Shown here piece after piece: positions 26,699 to 35,326 of a DNA stretch of 64,000 nt. The notes under the pieces are model-generated. The model had not been told where the DNA came from. It searched no databases and saw only the letters and a list, made by a program, of their open reading frames with translations. Source of the DNA: CAXTPV01 sp965276715 (GTDB lineage Bacteria > Pseudomonadota > Alphaproteobacteria > Acetobacterales > Acetobacteraceae); NCBI GenBank assembly GCA_965276715.1, contig OZ255622.1:3348001-3412000 (forward strand), in the 5' to 3' direction. Position 1 is the stretch's first letter. Each line of letters starts with the position of its first letter. Both the position numbers and the translations under genes were made by a program.

Positions 26699-27184
26699 AT
26701 GCCGACCCATGCCGAGCACCAGGTCGTCCGCTATTCGGACCACCAGCTCTTCGACCTCGTGGCCGACGTCGGCCACTATCCCGAGTTCCTGCCCTGGTGC
26801 ACCGGCGCCCGCGTGACCAGCCGCACCGACGCCGAGGTGGTGGCCGACCTCACGATCGGGTTCGGCCCCTTCAAGGAGAGCTTCACCAGCCGCGTGGCGC
26901 TCGACCGCCCGAAATCGATCACCGTCCGATACGAGCACGGGCCGTTCCGCTACCTCAACAACACCTGGCGCTTCACGCCCGATCCACGCGGCTGCCGGGT
27001 CGACTTCTTCGTCGACTTCGAGTTCCGCAGCCTGCTGCTGCAGAAGGCGATCGGCGTCGTCTTCAACGAGGCGGTCAGGCGCATGGTCAACGCCTTCCTC
27101 AAGCGCGCGCTCGCGATCTACGGTCCGCCGCCGGTCCAGCCGCGCCCGCACGTCCCAGCCCCCTCGAGCGCCACCGCGAACTGA
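26699..27184 (+). CDS. RatA/COQ10-like START-fold protein
   Basis: A 161-residue SRPBCC/START-fold protein. YSDHQLFDLVADVGHYPEFL, PWCTGARVTSR, FGPFKESFTSRVALDRPKSI and FEFRSLLLQKAIGVVFNEA are the COQ10/RatA pattern. In mitochondria COQ10 binds ubiquinone and aids respiration; E. coli RatA has been linked to 70S ribosome assembly. In alphaproteobacteria it regularly follows lipA, as here. A quinone-binding role seems more likely than a toxin role, by context. A Pro-rich tail follows the domain. Confidence 0.88.
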   Translation: MPTHAEHQVVRYSDHQLFDLVADVGHYPEFLPWCTGARVTSRTDAEVVADLTIGFGPFKESFTSRVALDRPKSITVRYEHGPFRYLNNTWRFTPDPRGCRVDFFVDFEFRSLLLQKAIGVVFNEAVRRMVNAFLKRALAIYGPPPVQPRPHVPAPSSATAN

Positions 27185-27376
27185 CGCTCGCCGTCTCCGG
27201 AAAGCCGCAATGGAACTCGAAACGAACAGGCCGCGCTCTTTAGCCCTCGAAGTTGGAACCGCGCATCGACTAGACCGTTCTGCGAGCGTCGCGGGAGCAA
27301 TCGGCGCCCGCCGTTGCAGCACGGTCCTCCGAGACCATCCGTCCGCCTGACCGGCCGGACGGCGAAAGGGAGCAGA

Positions 27377-27772
27377 ATGATGAAGTCTATGCTGAGGATG
27401 ACCGTCTGCGCCGCTGTCGCCCTCGCGGCGCCGGCGATCGCGCAAACCACCGATGCCGCGCCCGACGCCACGAGCAAGCCGATGCACCACCACATGCATC
27501 ACAGGGGCATGCATCACGGCAAGGGCATGGCCCATGGCGAGGCCGACTCCGCCACCGCGCGCCTGAATGCGCAGAGCCTGCAGCAGGCGCGCTCCAACCA
27601 GGATGCGACCACGACGTCCGGCACCACGCCTGCGCCAGCGGGCAGCATGCCACCCGCGGCCGGCGCGCCGGCCGGTGCGATGGCGCCCCCCGCCACGGGC
27701 ACGACGGCGCCGCCTGCCACCGGCGCGATGGCGCCTCCCGCCACTGGCGGAACCCCGCCCGCGACGCATTGA
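27377..27772 (+). CDS. Secreted His/Met-rich protein with Ala-Pro-Thr-Gly repeats
   Basis: A 131-residue protein of unknown function. It has a signal peptide (residues 1-23, ending APAIAQ) and then a His/Met cluster MHHHMHHRGMHHGKGMAHGE, which looks able to bind copper, nickel or zinc. A short Gln-rich segment follows, then three repeats of an APPATG unit (MAPPATG, TTAPPATG, AMAPPATG), ending PPATH. AAAGGGAG sits ahead of ATGATG. Low complexity makes family matches unreliable. It stands alone, convergent with a TSUP permease gene. Confidence 0.7.
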   Translation: MMKSMLRMTVCAAVALAAPAIAQTTDAAPDATSKPMHHHMHHRGMHHGKGMAHGEADSATARLNAQSLQQARSNQDATTTSGTTPAPAGSMPPAAGAPAGAMAPPATGTTAPPATGAMAPPATGGTPPATH

Positions 27773-27814
27773 GCGAGAGGGGGTGGTCCCACCGGGGCCG
27801 CCCCGCCGTCCAGG

Positions 27815-28615
27815 TCAGGCGAGCAGCTTGAAACCGACCATGGCCAGCACCGCCGCCAGGATCGGTCGCAACACCCGCTCCGGCACCCGCGTCGACGCCA
27901 CGCTCCCGAGCACGATGCCGGGGATCGACCCGATCAGCAGCGACACCAGCAGGCGTCCGTTGACATCGCCCAGCCACCAATGGCCGGCCCCCGCCACCAG
28001 CGTCAGCGGCACCGCGTGCGCGATGTCGGTCGCTACCACGCGCGCGATCGGCATTTCGCGATAGAGCATGATAAGCGCCGTCACGCCGATCGCGCCGGCG
28101 CCCACCGACGTCATCGACACCAGCACGCCCAGGATTGCGCCCATCGCGACCGTCAGCCGCGCCGCCGTCCGCGGCGTGGGCTTGTCGATATGCGTCACCG
28201 CCCAGCGCAGGATCGCCGGCCGGAACAGCACCGTGACCGAGGTCAGCAGCAGTGATGAACCCAATCCCAGCGTGATCACCGCCACCACGTGCGGATCGGT
28301 CCGGCCAAATCGAGCCAGCACCAGCAGCGTCACCGCGGTCATCGGCACACTGCCAAGCGCCATCCGCCCGACAACCGGCCACACCACCGTCCGCGCCACG
28401 CCATGCACGCTGGTGCCGACGCTCTTGGTGACCGCGGCGAACAGCAGGTCGGTCCCGACCGCCGTCGTCGGATGGATACCGAACAGCAGCACGAGCAGCG
28501 GCGTCATCAACGACCCGCCGCCCACGCCGGTCAGGCCCACCAGGACGCCGACGAGACCGCCCAGCAGAGCGTGCGCGATCAAGAGCGGCGCCCGCCGGCC
28601 ATCAACCGGGCTCAT
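27815..28615 (-). CDS. TSUP-family (TauE/SafE) permease
   Basis: A 266-residue membrane protein with about seven to eight helices and two copies of the TSUP motif: GLVGVLVGLTGVGGGSLMTP in the first half and GVLVSMTSVGAGAIGVTAL in the second. Members export or import sulfite, sulfonates, sulfoacetate or other small anions. The substrate is unknown. ATG 28615 lies 14 bases inside the end of cinA, so the gene is the last of slt-pgpA-cinA-TSUP on the minus strand. Confidence 0.9.
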   Translation of the reverse strand: MSPVDGRRAPLLIAHALLGGLVGVLVGLTGVGGGSLMTPLLVLLFGIHPTTAVGTDLLFAAVTKSVGTSVHGVARTVVWPVVGRMALGSVPMTAVTLLVLARFGRTDPHVVAVITLGLGSSLLLTSVTVLFRPAILRWAVTHIDKPTPRTAARLTVAMGAILGVLVSMTSVGAGAIGVTALIMLYREMPIARVVATDIAHAVPLTLVAGAGHWWLGDVNGRLLVSLLIGSIPGIVLGSVASTRVPERVLRPILAAVLAMVGFKLLA

Positions 28616-29096
28616 CCCCGAGATCGCGCCGCACCATCGCGAGCGCGTGCAGCACCGTGGCAACGCGAACCGCACCGCGATCGCCCGGGAACACCACCCG
28701 CTCCTGCCGCTGCCCCGACGGCCCGTCGATCCCGAACCAGACCGTGCCGACCGGCTTGTCCGCCGTGCCCCCGTCCGGCCCGGCGATCCCCGTCACGCTG
28801 ACCGCGATGTCGGCCCCGCTGCGCGTCCGCGCCCCGGCCGCCATCGCCGCCGCCACCTCCCGGCTGACGGCGCCCACGGCTGCGATCATCGCCGCCGGCA
28901 CGCCGAGCATCCCCGTCTTGGCCGCATCCGCGTAGCTCACGAACCCTCCATGCAGCACCGCGGATGAGCCCGGTATGGCGGTGATCGCGGCCGCGATCAG
29001 CCCGCCGGTGCAACTCTCCGCGGTCACCGCCATCGCCCCGTGCAAAGCCAGCGACCGCACCGTTCGCCGTGCCGCCTCCTCGAGCTCCTCGATCAT
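28602..29096 (-). CDS. CinA-family nicotinamide-nucleotide amidohydrolase (PncC)
   Basis: A 164-residue single-domain CinA C-terminal protein. VTAESCTGGLIAAAITAIPGSS is the catalytic Ser/Gly motif; FVSYADAAKTGMLGV, ADIAVSVTGIAGPDGG and KPVGTVWFGI follow as in PncC, which deamidates nicotinamide mononucleotide. The start ATG overlaps the pgpA stop (ATGA), a pairing often seen (pgpA-cinA) in proteobacteria. Confidence 0.93.
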   Translation of the reverse strand: MIEELEEAARRTVRSLALHGAMAVTAESCTGGLIAAAITAIPGSSAVLHGGFVSYADAAKTGMLGVPAAMIAAVGAVSREVAAAMAAGARTRSGADIAVSVTGIAGPDGGTADKPVGTVWFGIDGPSGQRQERVVFPGDRGAVRVATVLHALAMVRRDLGDEPG

Positions 29097-29545
29097 AGCC
29101 TTCGTCCGATCCCGCGGATCGCCACCAGCAGTCCGGCCGCGATCCCGCCCGCGACGATGTCGTCGAGCATCACGCCGGCCGCGCCGCGCCTGCGGTCCGC
29201 CCAGCCCACCGGTCCAGGCTTGGCGATGTCGAGCACCCGGAACAGCGCGAAGGCGGTGAGCAGGCCTGGCAGGCCGGCACCCCGCAAGCCCAGCATCGCG
29301 ATCCACTGTCCGGCCACCTCATCGATCACCACCCAGCCCGGATCCTCGTCCGCCTCCGCCAGCGCCGCGACCGACAGCAGCCCCACCGGCACGCTCGCCA
29401 CCGCCGCCACCCGCAGCACCGCGGGCGAGAGGCGCATCAGCAGCGCGCCCGACAGCACCGCCACCGCCGACCCGGCCGTACCCGGTGCGCGCCGGACACG
29501 ACCGACCGGCCCCAGCGACGCGATCGCCCGTGCCACGCGGCTCAT
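29093..29545 (-). CDS. pgpA: Phosphatidylglycerophosphatase A
   Basis: A 150-residue membrane enzyme. RRAPGTAGSAVAV near the start, WVVIDEVAGQWIAML in the middle and GAAGVMLDDIVAGGIAAGLL near the end are the PgpA signature, with the catalytic acidic residues in DE and DD. It removes the phosphate from phosphatidylglycerol phosphate at the inner membrane. Both ends overlap neighbours by ATGA junctions (slt upstream, cinA downstream). The start matches the usual short N-terminus. Confidence 0.94.
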   Translation of the reverse strand: MSRVARAIASLGPVGRVRRAPGTAGSAVAVLSGALLMRLSPAVLRVAAVASVPVGLLSVAALAEADEDPGWVVIDEVAGQWIAMLGLRGAGLPGLLTAFALFRVLDIAKPGPVGWADRRRGAAGVMLDDIVAGGIAAGLLVAIRGIGRRL

Positions 29546-31560
29546 CCCGACCCCGCCTGCGGCCCGAGCGCCGCATACACGGCCTGGTTCTCCAGCACGC
29601 GCTCGACATAGTTGCGCGTCTCCGCCACCGGGATCGTCTCGATCCAGTCGATCATCGCCGCACCCGGTTCGTCCACGATCGCGCCACCCGATCCGCCCGG
29701 AGCCGGCGCCCAGTCCGACACCCGGTGCGGACCGGCATTGTAGGCCGCGACCGCCACCGGCACGTTGCCGCCGAACCGGTCGAGCAGCCGCGCGAGATAG
29801 ACGGCTCCCAGCCGCATGTTCAGCAACGGATCGCTGGTCAGCAGGGCACGGGTGAAAGCGACCCGCTGCGTTCCCGCGACCTCCCCCGCCGTGCCCGGCA
29901 GCAACTGCATCAGGCCGAGCGCCCCCGATGGACTGGTTGCGTCCGCATCGAACCCGCTCTCCTGGCGCATCAGCCCGAGCAGCAACGGCGCCGACAGGCC
30001 GGCCGGTGGCGTCACCGGCCGCGGCCATCCGATCGGCGTCAGTGCGTGCCCCTCCCGGCCGGCGCGGCGTGCGATCGCGACCGCCTCGTCCGGCAGCCCG
30101 AGCGTGACCGCCAGATCCGCGGCCAGTGCATGATCGACAGCGCCCGTCGCCCGCGCGTCCGCCTCGCCCAGGAACGCCTTCGCGTGCCGCGCCTGGCCCC
30201 ACGCCACCAGCAGTATCGCCGCCCGCGGCATGACGCCCGACGCGAAGGCGACCGCCTGTGACGAGGTCCAGACCGGTGCCGCCACGGACGCGAGCGCCCC
30301 ACGCAGACGCCCCAGGAAAGCCGCCTCACCCTCACCGGGTGCCAGCGACGCCAACCCGCGCTGGCCATAGAACGTGGTCGGAAACTCCGCCGCCAGCGCG
30401 TCATGGCGCAGGGCATTTGCCTGCTGGCCCGCCTGCGCGTCCGTCCTGGCGAGCCAGTAGGCGGCGCGCGCGCGCGTGGTCACGCTGTCCGACACGCCGG
30501 CGAGCGCCGTGAACCGGTCCGACGCCACGGCCGGCTCGCCAAGCCGCCGCAAGGCGATCCAGCCGGCGAGGAACAAGGCGTCCACGCGCGCGCCCACCGA
30601 ACGGTTGTCGCGGTCGTCGGCCATCGCGAACGCGTCCCCGTCGTGCCCGGGATCGGCCAGCAGCGCGCGGGCCATCAGGTCGCGCTCCGCCCAGAACAGC
30701 GCCTGCAGCGACGGCGGCTGGCCGGCCTCGACCGCCATCGCGCGCGTCCGCCAGAACGCCACCGCGTCCTTGTTCGCGCCGTCGTGGCGCAACTGACGCG
30801 CCGTCAGCAGCACCAGCGCCGGATCGTCCTGGCCAGCCGGCGGCACCGCGCGCCATAGCGCCAGCGGATCGGGCGTGCCGGCTGCGAGCGCCACCCGTGC
30901 CGTGGCGATCTCACGCGCCAGCCCCTTCAGCCGGCCGACAGCGCGTGCCGCCGCCTCGCGTCCCCTGCCCACCGGCGGACTGATCCGCTCGAACCGCTGC
31001 CACTGGTCCTCGTCGGTCAGCACGCCGCTCCACTGCGCGGCAAAGTCCGTCTCCGCCGCGTCGTCGTGGGCGTCGCTGTCGATCCCGTCCCGCCACGCCC
31101 GTCTCGCCCAGGAAGCCGCGTCGCTTGCGTCCCCCGACCTCGCAGCGACCGCGCAGCGTGCCAGGGCGCCGGGCGAACCCGGCCCCTCGCGACGGCAGAG
31201 CGAGACGACCGCGCCGTCGTCGGCATCACTGGCGAGTGCCGCGTCATACCGGGCTTGCAACGCCGTGCGGTTCGGCCAGTCGGGATGCGCCGCAAGAAAA
31301 TCCGCGATGTCGCTCGCCGGCGCGTCCGGGGCGAGCAGCCGCAGATAGGTGACCAGCGTCGCTGCCAGCGAGTCCGGCGTGGCGGCGACCGCCGAATGGG
31401 CCGCCTGCCAGTCGTGCGCCTCGATCGCGGCGGCGGGCGACGCTTGAGCCCGCGCCGAAACCGGACCCGCGCACCCCGGCACGCTCAGCCCCGATGCCAG
31501 GAGGACGGCAAGCGGCGCGGCCGGAACCGCCCGTGATGCTCTGCTCGGCGCGCGCTTCAT
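29542..31560 (-). CDS. slt: Soluble lytic transglycosylase (Slt-type)
   Basis: A 672-residue periplasmic enzyme. It has a signal peptide, possibly lipid-anchored (GLSVPGCAGP), a long Ala-rich superhelical region (~50-500) with TPR-like alpha repeats, and a C-terminal SLT domain. GLMRQESGFDADATSPSGAL has the catalytic Glu; GLMQLLPGTA, LNMRLGAVYLARLL and VAAYNAGPHRV complete it. It cleaves murein to anhydro-muropeptides. It is divergent from dapA and overlaps pgpA. Confidence 0.94.
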   Translation of the reverse strand: MKRAPSRASRAVPAAPLAVLLASGLSVPGCAGPVSARAQASPAAAIEAHDWQAAHSAVAATPDSLAATLVTYLRLLAPDAPASDIADFLAAHPDWPNRTALQARYDAALASDADDGAVVSLCRREGPGSPGALARCAVAARSGDASDAASWARRAWRDGIDSDAHDDAAETDFAAQWSGVLTDEDQWQRFERISPPVGRGREAAARAVGRLKGLAREIATARVALAAGTPDPLALWRAVPPAGQDDPALVLLTARQLRHDGANKDAVAFWRTRAMAVEAGQPPSLQALFWAERDLMARALLADPGHDGDAFAMADDRDNRSVGARVDALFLAGWIALRRLGEPAVASDRFTALAGVSDSVTTRARAAYWLARTDAQAGQQANALRHDALAAEFPTTFYGQRGLASLAPGEGEAAFLGRLRGALASVAAPVWTSSQAVAFASGVMPRAAILLVAWGQARHAKAFLGEADARATGAVDHALAADLAVTLGLPDEAVAIARRAGREGHALTPIGWPRPVTPPAGLSAPLLLGLMRQESGFDADATSPSGALGLMQLLPGTAGEVAGTQRVAFTRALLTSDPLLNMRLGAVYLARLLDRFGGNVPVAVAAYNAGPHRVSDWAPAPGGSGGAIVDEPGAAMIDWIETIPVAETRNYVERVLENQAVYAALGPQAGSG

Positions 31561-31665
31561 GAATCGCTGGACGATCCCGGATCATGTCCGCTCTGGCAAG
31601 ACCACGTGATCTTGCGGACGACGCCCCCGCTGGCTACCTCCTGCCGTCGTCTGGGAGATTGCATC

Positions 31666-32544
31666 ATGTTCAAGGGCTCGATCGTCGCCCTGATCACGCC
31701 GATGCGCGCGGACGCATCCATCGACGAGCCCGCCCTGGCCGAGCTCGTCTCGTGGCACGTCGCCGAGGGCACCACCGCGATCGTCCCGGTCGGCACCACA
31801 GGCGAAAGCCCGACCCTCACCCACGACGAGCATCGGCGCGTCGTCGACATCACCATCGAGGCCGCCGCCGGCCGCGTCCCGGTCATCGCCGGCGCCGGTT
31901 CGAACAGCACCGCCGAGGCCGTCTCGCTTGCGCGCCACGCCAAGGAAGCCGGCGCCGCGGCCTGTCTCGTCGTCGTGCCCTACTACAACAAGCCGACTCA
32001 GCAGGGCCTCGTCCTGCATTTCGAGGCCGTGGCCTCCGTGGGCTTGCCGGTGATCATCTACAACATCCCGAGCCGGTCGGTGGTCGACATGAGCGTCGAG
32101 ACCATGGCCCGCCTCGCCAGGAACCCGTCCATCATCGGCGTCAAGGACAGCACCCAGAACCTTGCCCGGCCGCTGCACACACGCCGTGCCTGCGGCGCCG
32201 GTTTCGTCCAGCTCTCGGGCGAGGACGCGACCGCGATCTCGTTCCTCGCCGCTGGCGGCGACGGCTGCATCTCGGTGACCGCGAACGTCGCACCACGCCT
32301 CTGTGCCGACATGCATGCGGCCTGGCAGACCGGGCTGGCCGAAACCGCGATCGCCGCGCAGGATCGCCTGATCGGCCTGCACGACGCCTTGTTCTGCGAG
32401 ACCAGCCCGGCCCCGGTGAAATATGCGATGAGCCTGCTTGGCCGCGCAGCACCACTCTGCCGCCTTCCGATCGCCCCGCTCACCGAGGCGGCCCGGCACC
32501 GGGTCGCCGACGCGATGGCCGAACTGGGCCTGATCGCGTCATGA
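31666..32544 (+). CDS. dapA: 4-Hydroxy-tetrahydrodipicolinate synthase
   Basis: A 292-residue aldolase-fold enzyme. FKGSIVALITPM begins it, VGTTGESPTLTHDEH is the substrate-binding loop, PYYNKPTQQG has the catalytic Tyr, NIPSRSVVDM the next motif, and IGVKDST the Schiff-base Lys. It condenses pyruvate with aspartate semialdehyde for lysine and diaminopimelate. ATG 31666 has GGGAG upstream. It overlaps smpB (ATGA). Confidence 0.96.
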   Translation: MFKGSIVALITPMRADASIDEPALAELVSWHVAEGTTAIVPVGTTGESPTLTHDEHRRVVDITIEAAAGRVPVIAGAGSNSTAEAVSLARHAKEAGAAACLVVVPYYNKPTQQGLVLHFEAVASVGLPVIIYNIPSRSVVDMSVETMARLARNPSIIGVKDSTQNLARPLHTRRACGAGFVQLSGEDATAISFLAAGGDGCISVTANVAPRLCADMHAAWQTGLAETAIAAQDRLIGLHDALFCETSPAPVKYAMSLLGRAAPLCRLPIAPLTEAARHRVADAMAELGLIAS

Positions 32545-33023
32545 CCGCCGTCAAGAAGAGCGGCCTGATCAGCCACGGGATCGCGGCCCAGAACCGCAAG
32601 GCGCGCTTCAACTACACGATCAAGGAGACCATGGAGGCCGGCCTCGTGCTGAAGGGACCGGAGGTCAAGAGCCTTCGCCTCGGCCGCGCCACGCTCACCG
32701 AGGCCTGGGCAGGCGAGCGTGGCGGCGAGATCTGGCTGTTCAACTGCTACATTCCCGAATACCAGGGCGGCGTCCTGTCGCGCTTCGAGCCGCGCGCGCC
32801 GCGCAAGCTGCTCCTCCACCACAAGCAGATCGACAAGGCGCTCGGCGCGGTGGCCAGGAACGGCCAGACGCTGGTTCCGCTCGACATCCATTTCAACGAC
32901 CGAGGTGTGGCCAAGGTCACGCTGGCCTTCGCCGAGGGCCGGACCAACGTCGACAAGCGTCATGCGATCGCCGACCGCGATTGGCAACGCGACAAGGCGC
33001 GACTGCTCCGGGCACGCGGTTGA
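32541..33023 (+). CDS. smpB: SsrA-binding protein
   Basis: A 160-residue SmpB. AQNRKARFNYTIKETMEAGL and GPEVKSLRLGRATLTEAW begin the OB fold; FNCYIPEY and KLLLHHKQI follow, and it ends HAIADRDWQRDKARLLR, the tail that enters the decoding centre. It works with tmRNA to free stalled ribosomes. The dapA-smpB order is common in alphaproteobacteria. No ssrA gene is seen nearby. The genes that often come next (folK-rpoZ-rsh group) are 15 kb away. Confidence 0.97.
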   Translation: MTAVKKSGLISHGIAAQNRKARFNYTIKETMEAGLVLKGPEVKSLRLGRATLTEAWAGERGGEIWLFNCYIPEYQGGVLSRFEPRAPRKLLLHHKQIDKALGAVARNGQTLVPLDIHFNDRGVAKVTLAFAEGRTNVDKRHAIADRDWQRDKARLLRARG

Positions 33024-33076
33024 CCTTCCGGTAACTTCTCGACGGCACAATCGGGCCCTCTTGCGAGAGGTGCCGC

Positions 33077-34171
33077 GTGCGTTTCGTCCTCCTCCTGCTG
33101 GCGTCGCTTCTGGCCGCATTCGCATGCGGGCGCATCAGCTTCGCCGCGACCACCGGGATCCGTGCGGTCACCGTCACCTCCTTCGGCTGGGACGGCTTCG
33201 GGGGCACCTTCTCCGATGCCATGATCCGGGCGATGAAGGCCGACGGCGCCGACATGCTCGTCTTCGCCATCACCAGCACCGTCGACCCTAACACCGACAT
33301 CATCGCGGCCCAGAACGGCGAGCCGAACGCCCGCCTGGCCCACGCGATCGGCGTCGCGCAGGCGGCCGGGCTTCGCGTCGGCTTGAAGCTCGAATTCCTC
33401 GCCCCCGACGGCAACACCCTCGCGTCCAGCCTATTCTCGCCCGCCGACCCGGCCGCCTTTTTCGCCAGCTACAAGGCCGTCGTCCTCGGCTGGGCCCAGT
33501 ACGCCCGCGCCTACGGCATGTCCCTGCTCGTCATCGGCACCGAAATGGGCGGCTACCTGACGGGCCCGGCGCCCTACCGTCCGGTCTGGACCGACATCGT
33601 CACCAGCGTGCGCGCGCGCTTCAAGGGTGCGGTCACCTACGCCGCCGGCGCCGGCGTGCTTCCGTCACGCTACGACACGGCAACGAAGCCCGATTGGTCC
33701 TGGGAATATGACGAGGCGATGCATGTCTCGTTCTGGTCCGCGCTCGATTATGTCGGGCTCGACGCCTATCCGATCCTGGCCGCCGGCGCCAATCCACCAT
33801 CGGACCTCGCGGCCGCCCTCGTCGCCGCCCCCGACACCATCGACCACACCCGAAACCGCTTCGATTGGCCGTCCCACTGGGACGCCGAGATCCGCGCCGG
33901 CGGCAAGCCCGGCCTGATCACCGAGATGGGCGCGCCGTCGACGGCCGGCGCTCTCATGTGCCCCGGCTGCTGGGCAGCGCCCGGCGCGGCACCCGACGAG
34001 CTTGCGCAGTCGCTGATCTACGCCCTCCTGCTCGGGCGCTTCATGAGCGACCCGCTCGTCTCCGGCATCATGATCCACGCCAACAACGCCTATCTGGACC
34101 AGCACTACCGAACCGGCTTCAGCTTCTACGGCAAGCTCGCCGAAACCGTCCTCCGCGCGATGTGGAAGTAG
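33077..34171 (+). CDS. Secreted TIM-barrel glycosidase-like protein (GH113-like)
   Basis: A 364-residue protein with a signal peptide (to about FAATTG). The rest reads as a TIM barrel of glycoside-hydrolase type: AVTVTSFGWDGFG, GLRVGLKLEFLAPDG, LLVIGTEMGGYLTG (candidate acid/base Glu), ALDYVGLDAYPIL and PGLITEMGAPS (candidate nucleophile Glu), ending with SGIMIHANNAY. GH113 enzymes such as mannanases share this set, but the substrate here is unknown. GTG 33077 follows GAGAGG. It lies at the edge of the polysaccharide block. Confidence 0.75.
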   Translation: MRFVLLLLASLLAAFACGRISFAATTGIRAVTVTSFGWDGFGGTFSDAMIRAMKADGADMLVFAITSTVDPNTDIIAAQNGEPNARLAHAIGVAQAAGLRVGLKLEFLAPDGNTLASSLFSPADPAAFFASYKAVVLGWAQYARAYGMSLLVIGTEMGGYLTGPAPYRPVWTDIVTSVRARFKGAVTYAAGAGVLPSRYDTATKPDWSWEYDEAMHVSFWSALDYVGLDAYPILAAGANPPSDLAAALVAAPDTIDHTRNRFDWPSHWDAEIRAGGKPGLITEMGAPSTAGALMCPGCWAAPGAAPDELAQSLIYALLLGRFMSDPLVSGIMIHANNAYLDQHYRTGFSFYGKLAETVLRAMWK

Positions 34172-34533
34172 GCGAGCAACGCCAGACCAGGGCTCTGCCC
34201 TGACCCGCTGGGGCCGTGCGGCCCCAGACCCGCCAGCAAATTTCATTGGTTCACCATCGGACCGTGGCACGAACGCTTCGGACAATGCTTTAATACGCAT
34301 CGTCCGAGTTTGATGAACACGGCCTGATGGCCAAGTCCAGTTTTCCGCCCAACGGTCACGTGTCGTTGGCAGCATTCACGAAGTAGCCAATCGGATGCGC
34401 CCGGCAATACGTCTCAAGCCGGAAACTTAGGCCGATATAGTCGTTCCTGAAGTCAAATGCTTCATTCCAGCTCCGCATATGGCTGCTAGCTTGCGGCCTC
34501 TCGCAACTCGACGAGAACGCGAAACGCCAGGCC
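34172..34533. other. Gene-poor stretch with hairpin repeat copy C
   Basis: It begins with the two-hairpin repeat (34187-34227). The remainder has lower GC. A 62-codon minus-strand frame (34356-34544) reads LETYCRAHPIGYFVNAAN near its end, which looks like the tail of a small secreted or lipoprotein-type protein. It overlaps the tumA stop and has no convincing start, so it is probably a fragment. No RNA gene or promoter could be supported. Confidence 0.5.
34187..34227. repeat. Palindromic repeat, copy C (inverted relative to copy A)
   Basis: Two hairpins: CCAGGGC-TCT-GCCCTGA at 34187-34203 and CTGGGGCC-GTGC-GGCCCCAG at 34208-34227, linked by CCCG. Read on the other strand it repeats the third and fourth hairpins of the trpD-trpC array almost base for base, including the spacer. 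It begins about 15 bases after the stop of the glycosidase-like gene, where it could serve as a terminator. Confidence 0.9.
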
Positions 34534-34887
34534 CTATAGGGCAACCGTCATCCGCACGTCGAACGTGTCGTAGTCCGCGCGAAGGCCCTCCCTGTCCCGG
34601 TCCAGAAGGCCCGCGCTCTCCAGAGCCTCGACATCCGCATGGACATTCTTGTAGTCCCGATCGAGAGCTTGTGCGAGGGCCAGGACAGTCTTCGCTGGAT
34701 ACGCATGGACATGCCGCAGCAGCTCAAGCCGCTTCGGGGACAGGGTGCGAACCATCAGTTCCCAGCTTTCGAAACCGATGTGGCGCTCGTGGACATCCTC
34801 GTCCGCTTCCATGCGCTCGACGACAGCGAGAACCCGGTCTCCGACTTCCCTGAGACTTTCCCCAACGTGGACTTCAATCTTGCTCAC
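34534..34887 (-). CDS. HVO_A0114-type winged-helix antitoxin (TumA-like)
   Basis: A 117-residue protein with a winged helix-turn-helix: LMVRTLSPKRLELLRHVHAY, VLALAQALDRDYKNVHADVE and ALESAGLLDRDREGL, ending in a strand with DVRMTVAL. This is the antitoxin fold found next to TumE (DUF6516) toxins. It starts 14 bases inside the end of the upstream toxin gene, so order is toxin then antitoxin and translation is coupled. Confidence 0.85.
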   Translation of the reverse strand: MSKIEVHVGESLREVGDRVLAVVERMEADEDVHERHIGFESWELMVRTLSPKRLELLRHVHAYPAKTVLALAQALDRDYKNVHADVEALESAGLLDRDREGLRADYDTFDVRMTVAL

Positions 34888-35191
34888 ACCCTGTCTCCCT
34901 CAATCGTTCGACATCTGTCCGGAAATCCGCAATCAGCGTCGCCAAGTCGCGAAAGCTGTAGGCTTCTTCGCGCTTACCGTAATGCCGATGGTATCCCTTG
35001 CCGCGTTCGTTGTCATAAAGAACCAACCTCTCGCCCGGCTTTCCGTAGAACAATGAGTATTTATAGAAGTGCTTCGAAGGTCGGACCGGCTCCGGCACCA
35101 GCCAGATCCTGATACGGAGAAGGTGCCCATCGTCAAACAATTGGCTGGCCTCGATCTCCTTTCGGGACCTTTCCGCCACCAAATATTTCAA
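34874..35191 (-). CDS. TumE-like (DUF6516) toxin
   Basis: A 105-residue protein. IRIWLVPEPVRPSKHFYKYSL, then ERLVLYDNERGKGYHRH with the conserved YDNE/GKG/HxH run, and LIADFRTDVERL at the end are DUF6516 marks. TumE toxins pair with HVO_A0114-type antitoxins; the molecular target is not certain to me. GC is lower than the polysaccharide genes beside it. No frameshift is seen. Confidence 0.85.
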   Translation of the reverse strand: MKYLVAERSRKEIEASQLFDDGHLLRIRIWLVPEPVRPSKHFYKYSLFYGKPGERLVLYDNERGKGYHRHYGKREEAYSFRDLATLIADFRTDVERLRETGCEQD

Positions 35192-35326
35192 AATGGTATC
35201 TTACACCATAGGATGCAACGGCTGGACCGTCAACATGTCCTCGAGCCCCGAGCGTCTGAAGAGACCTGCAGCTTCATCCAACCGTTGGTCGGCGTTGCGG
35301 GCGTCTTCGGTAAAGCGTCCTGACCT

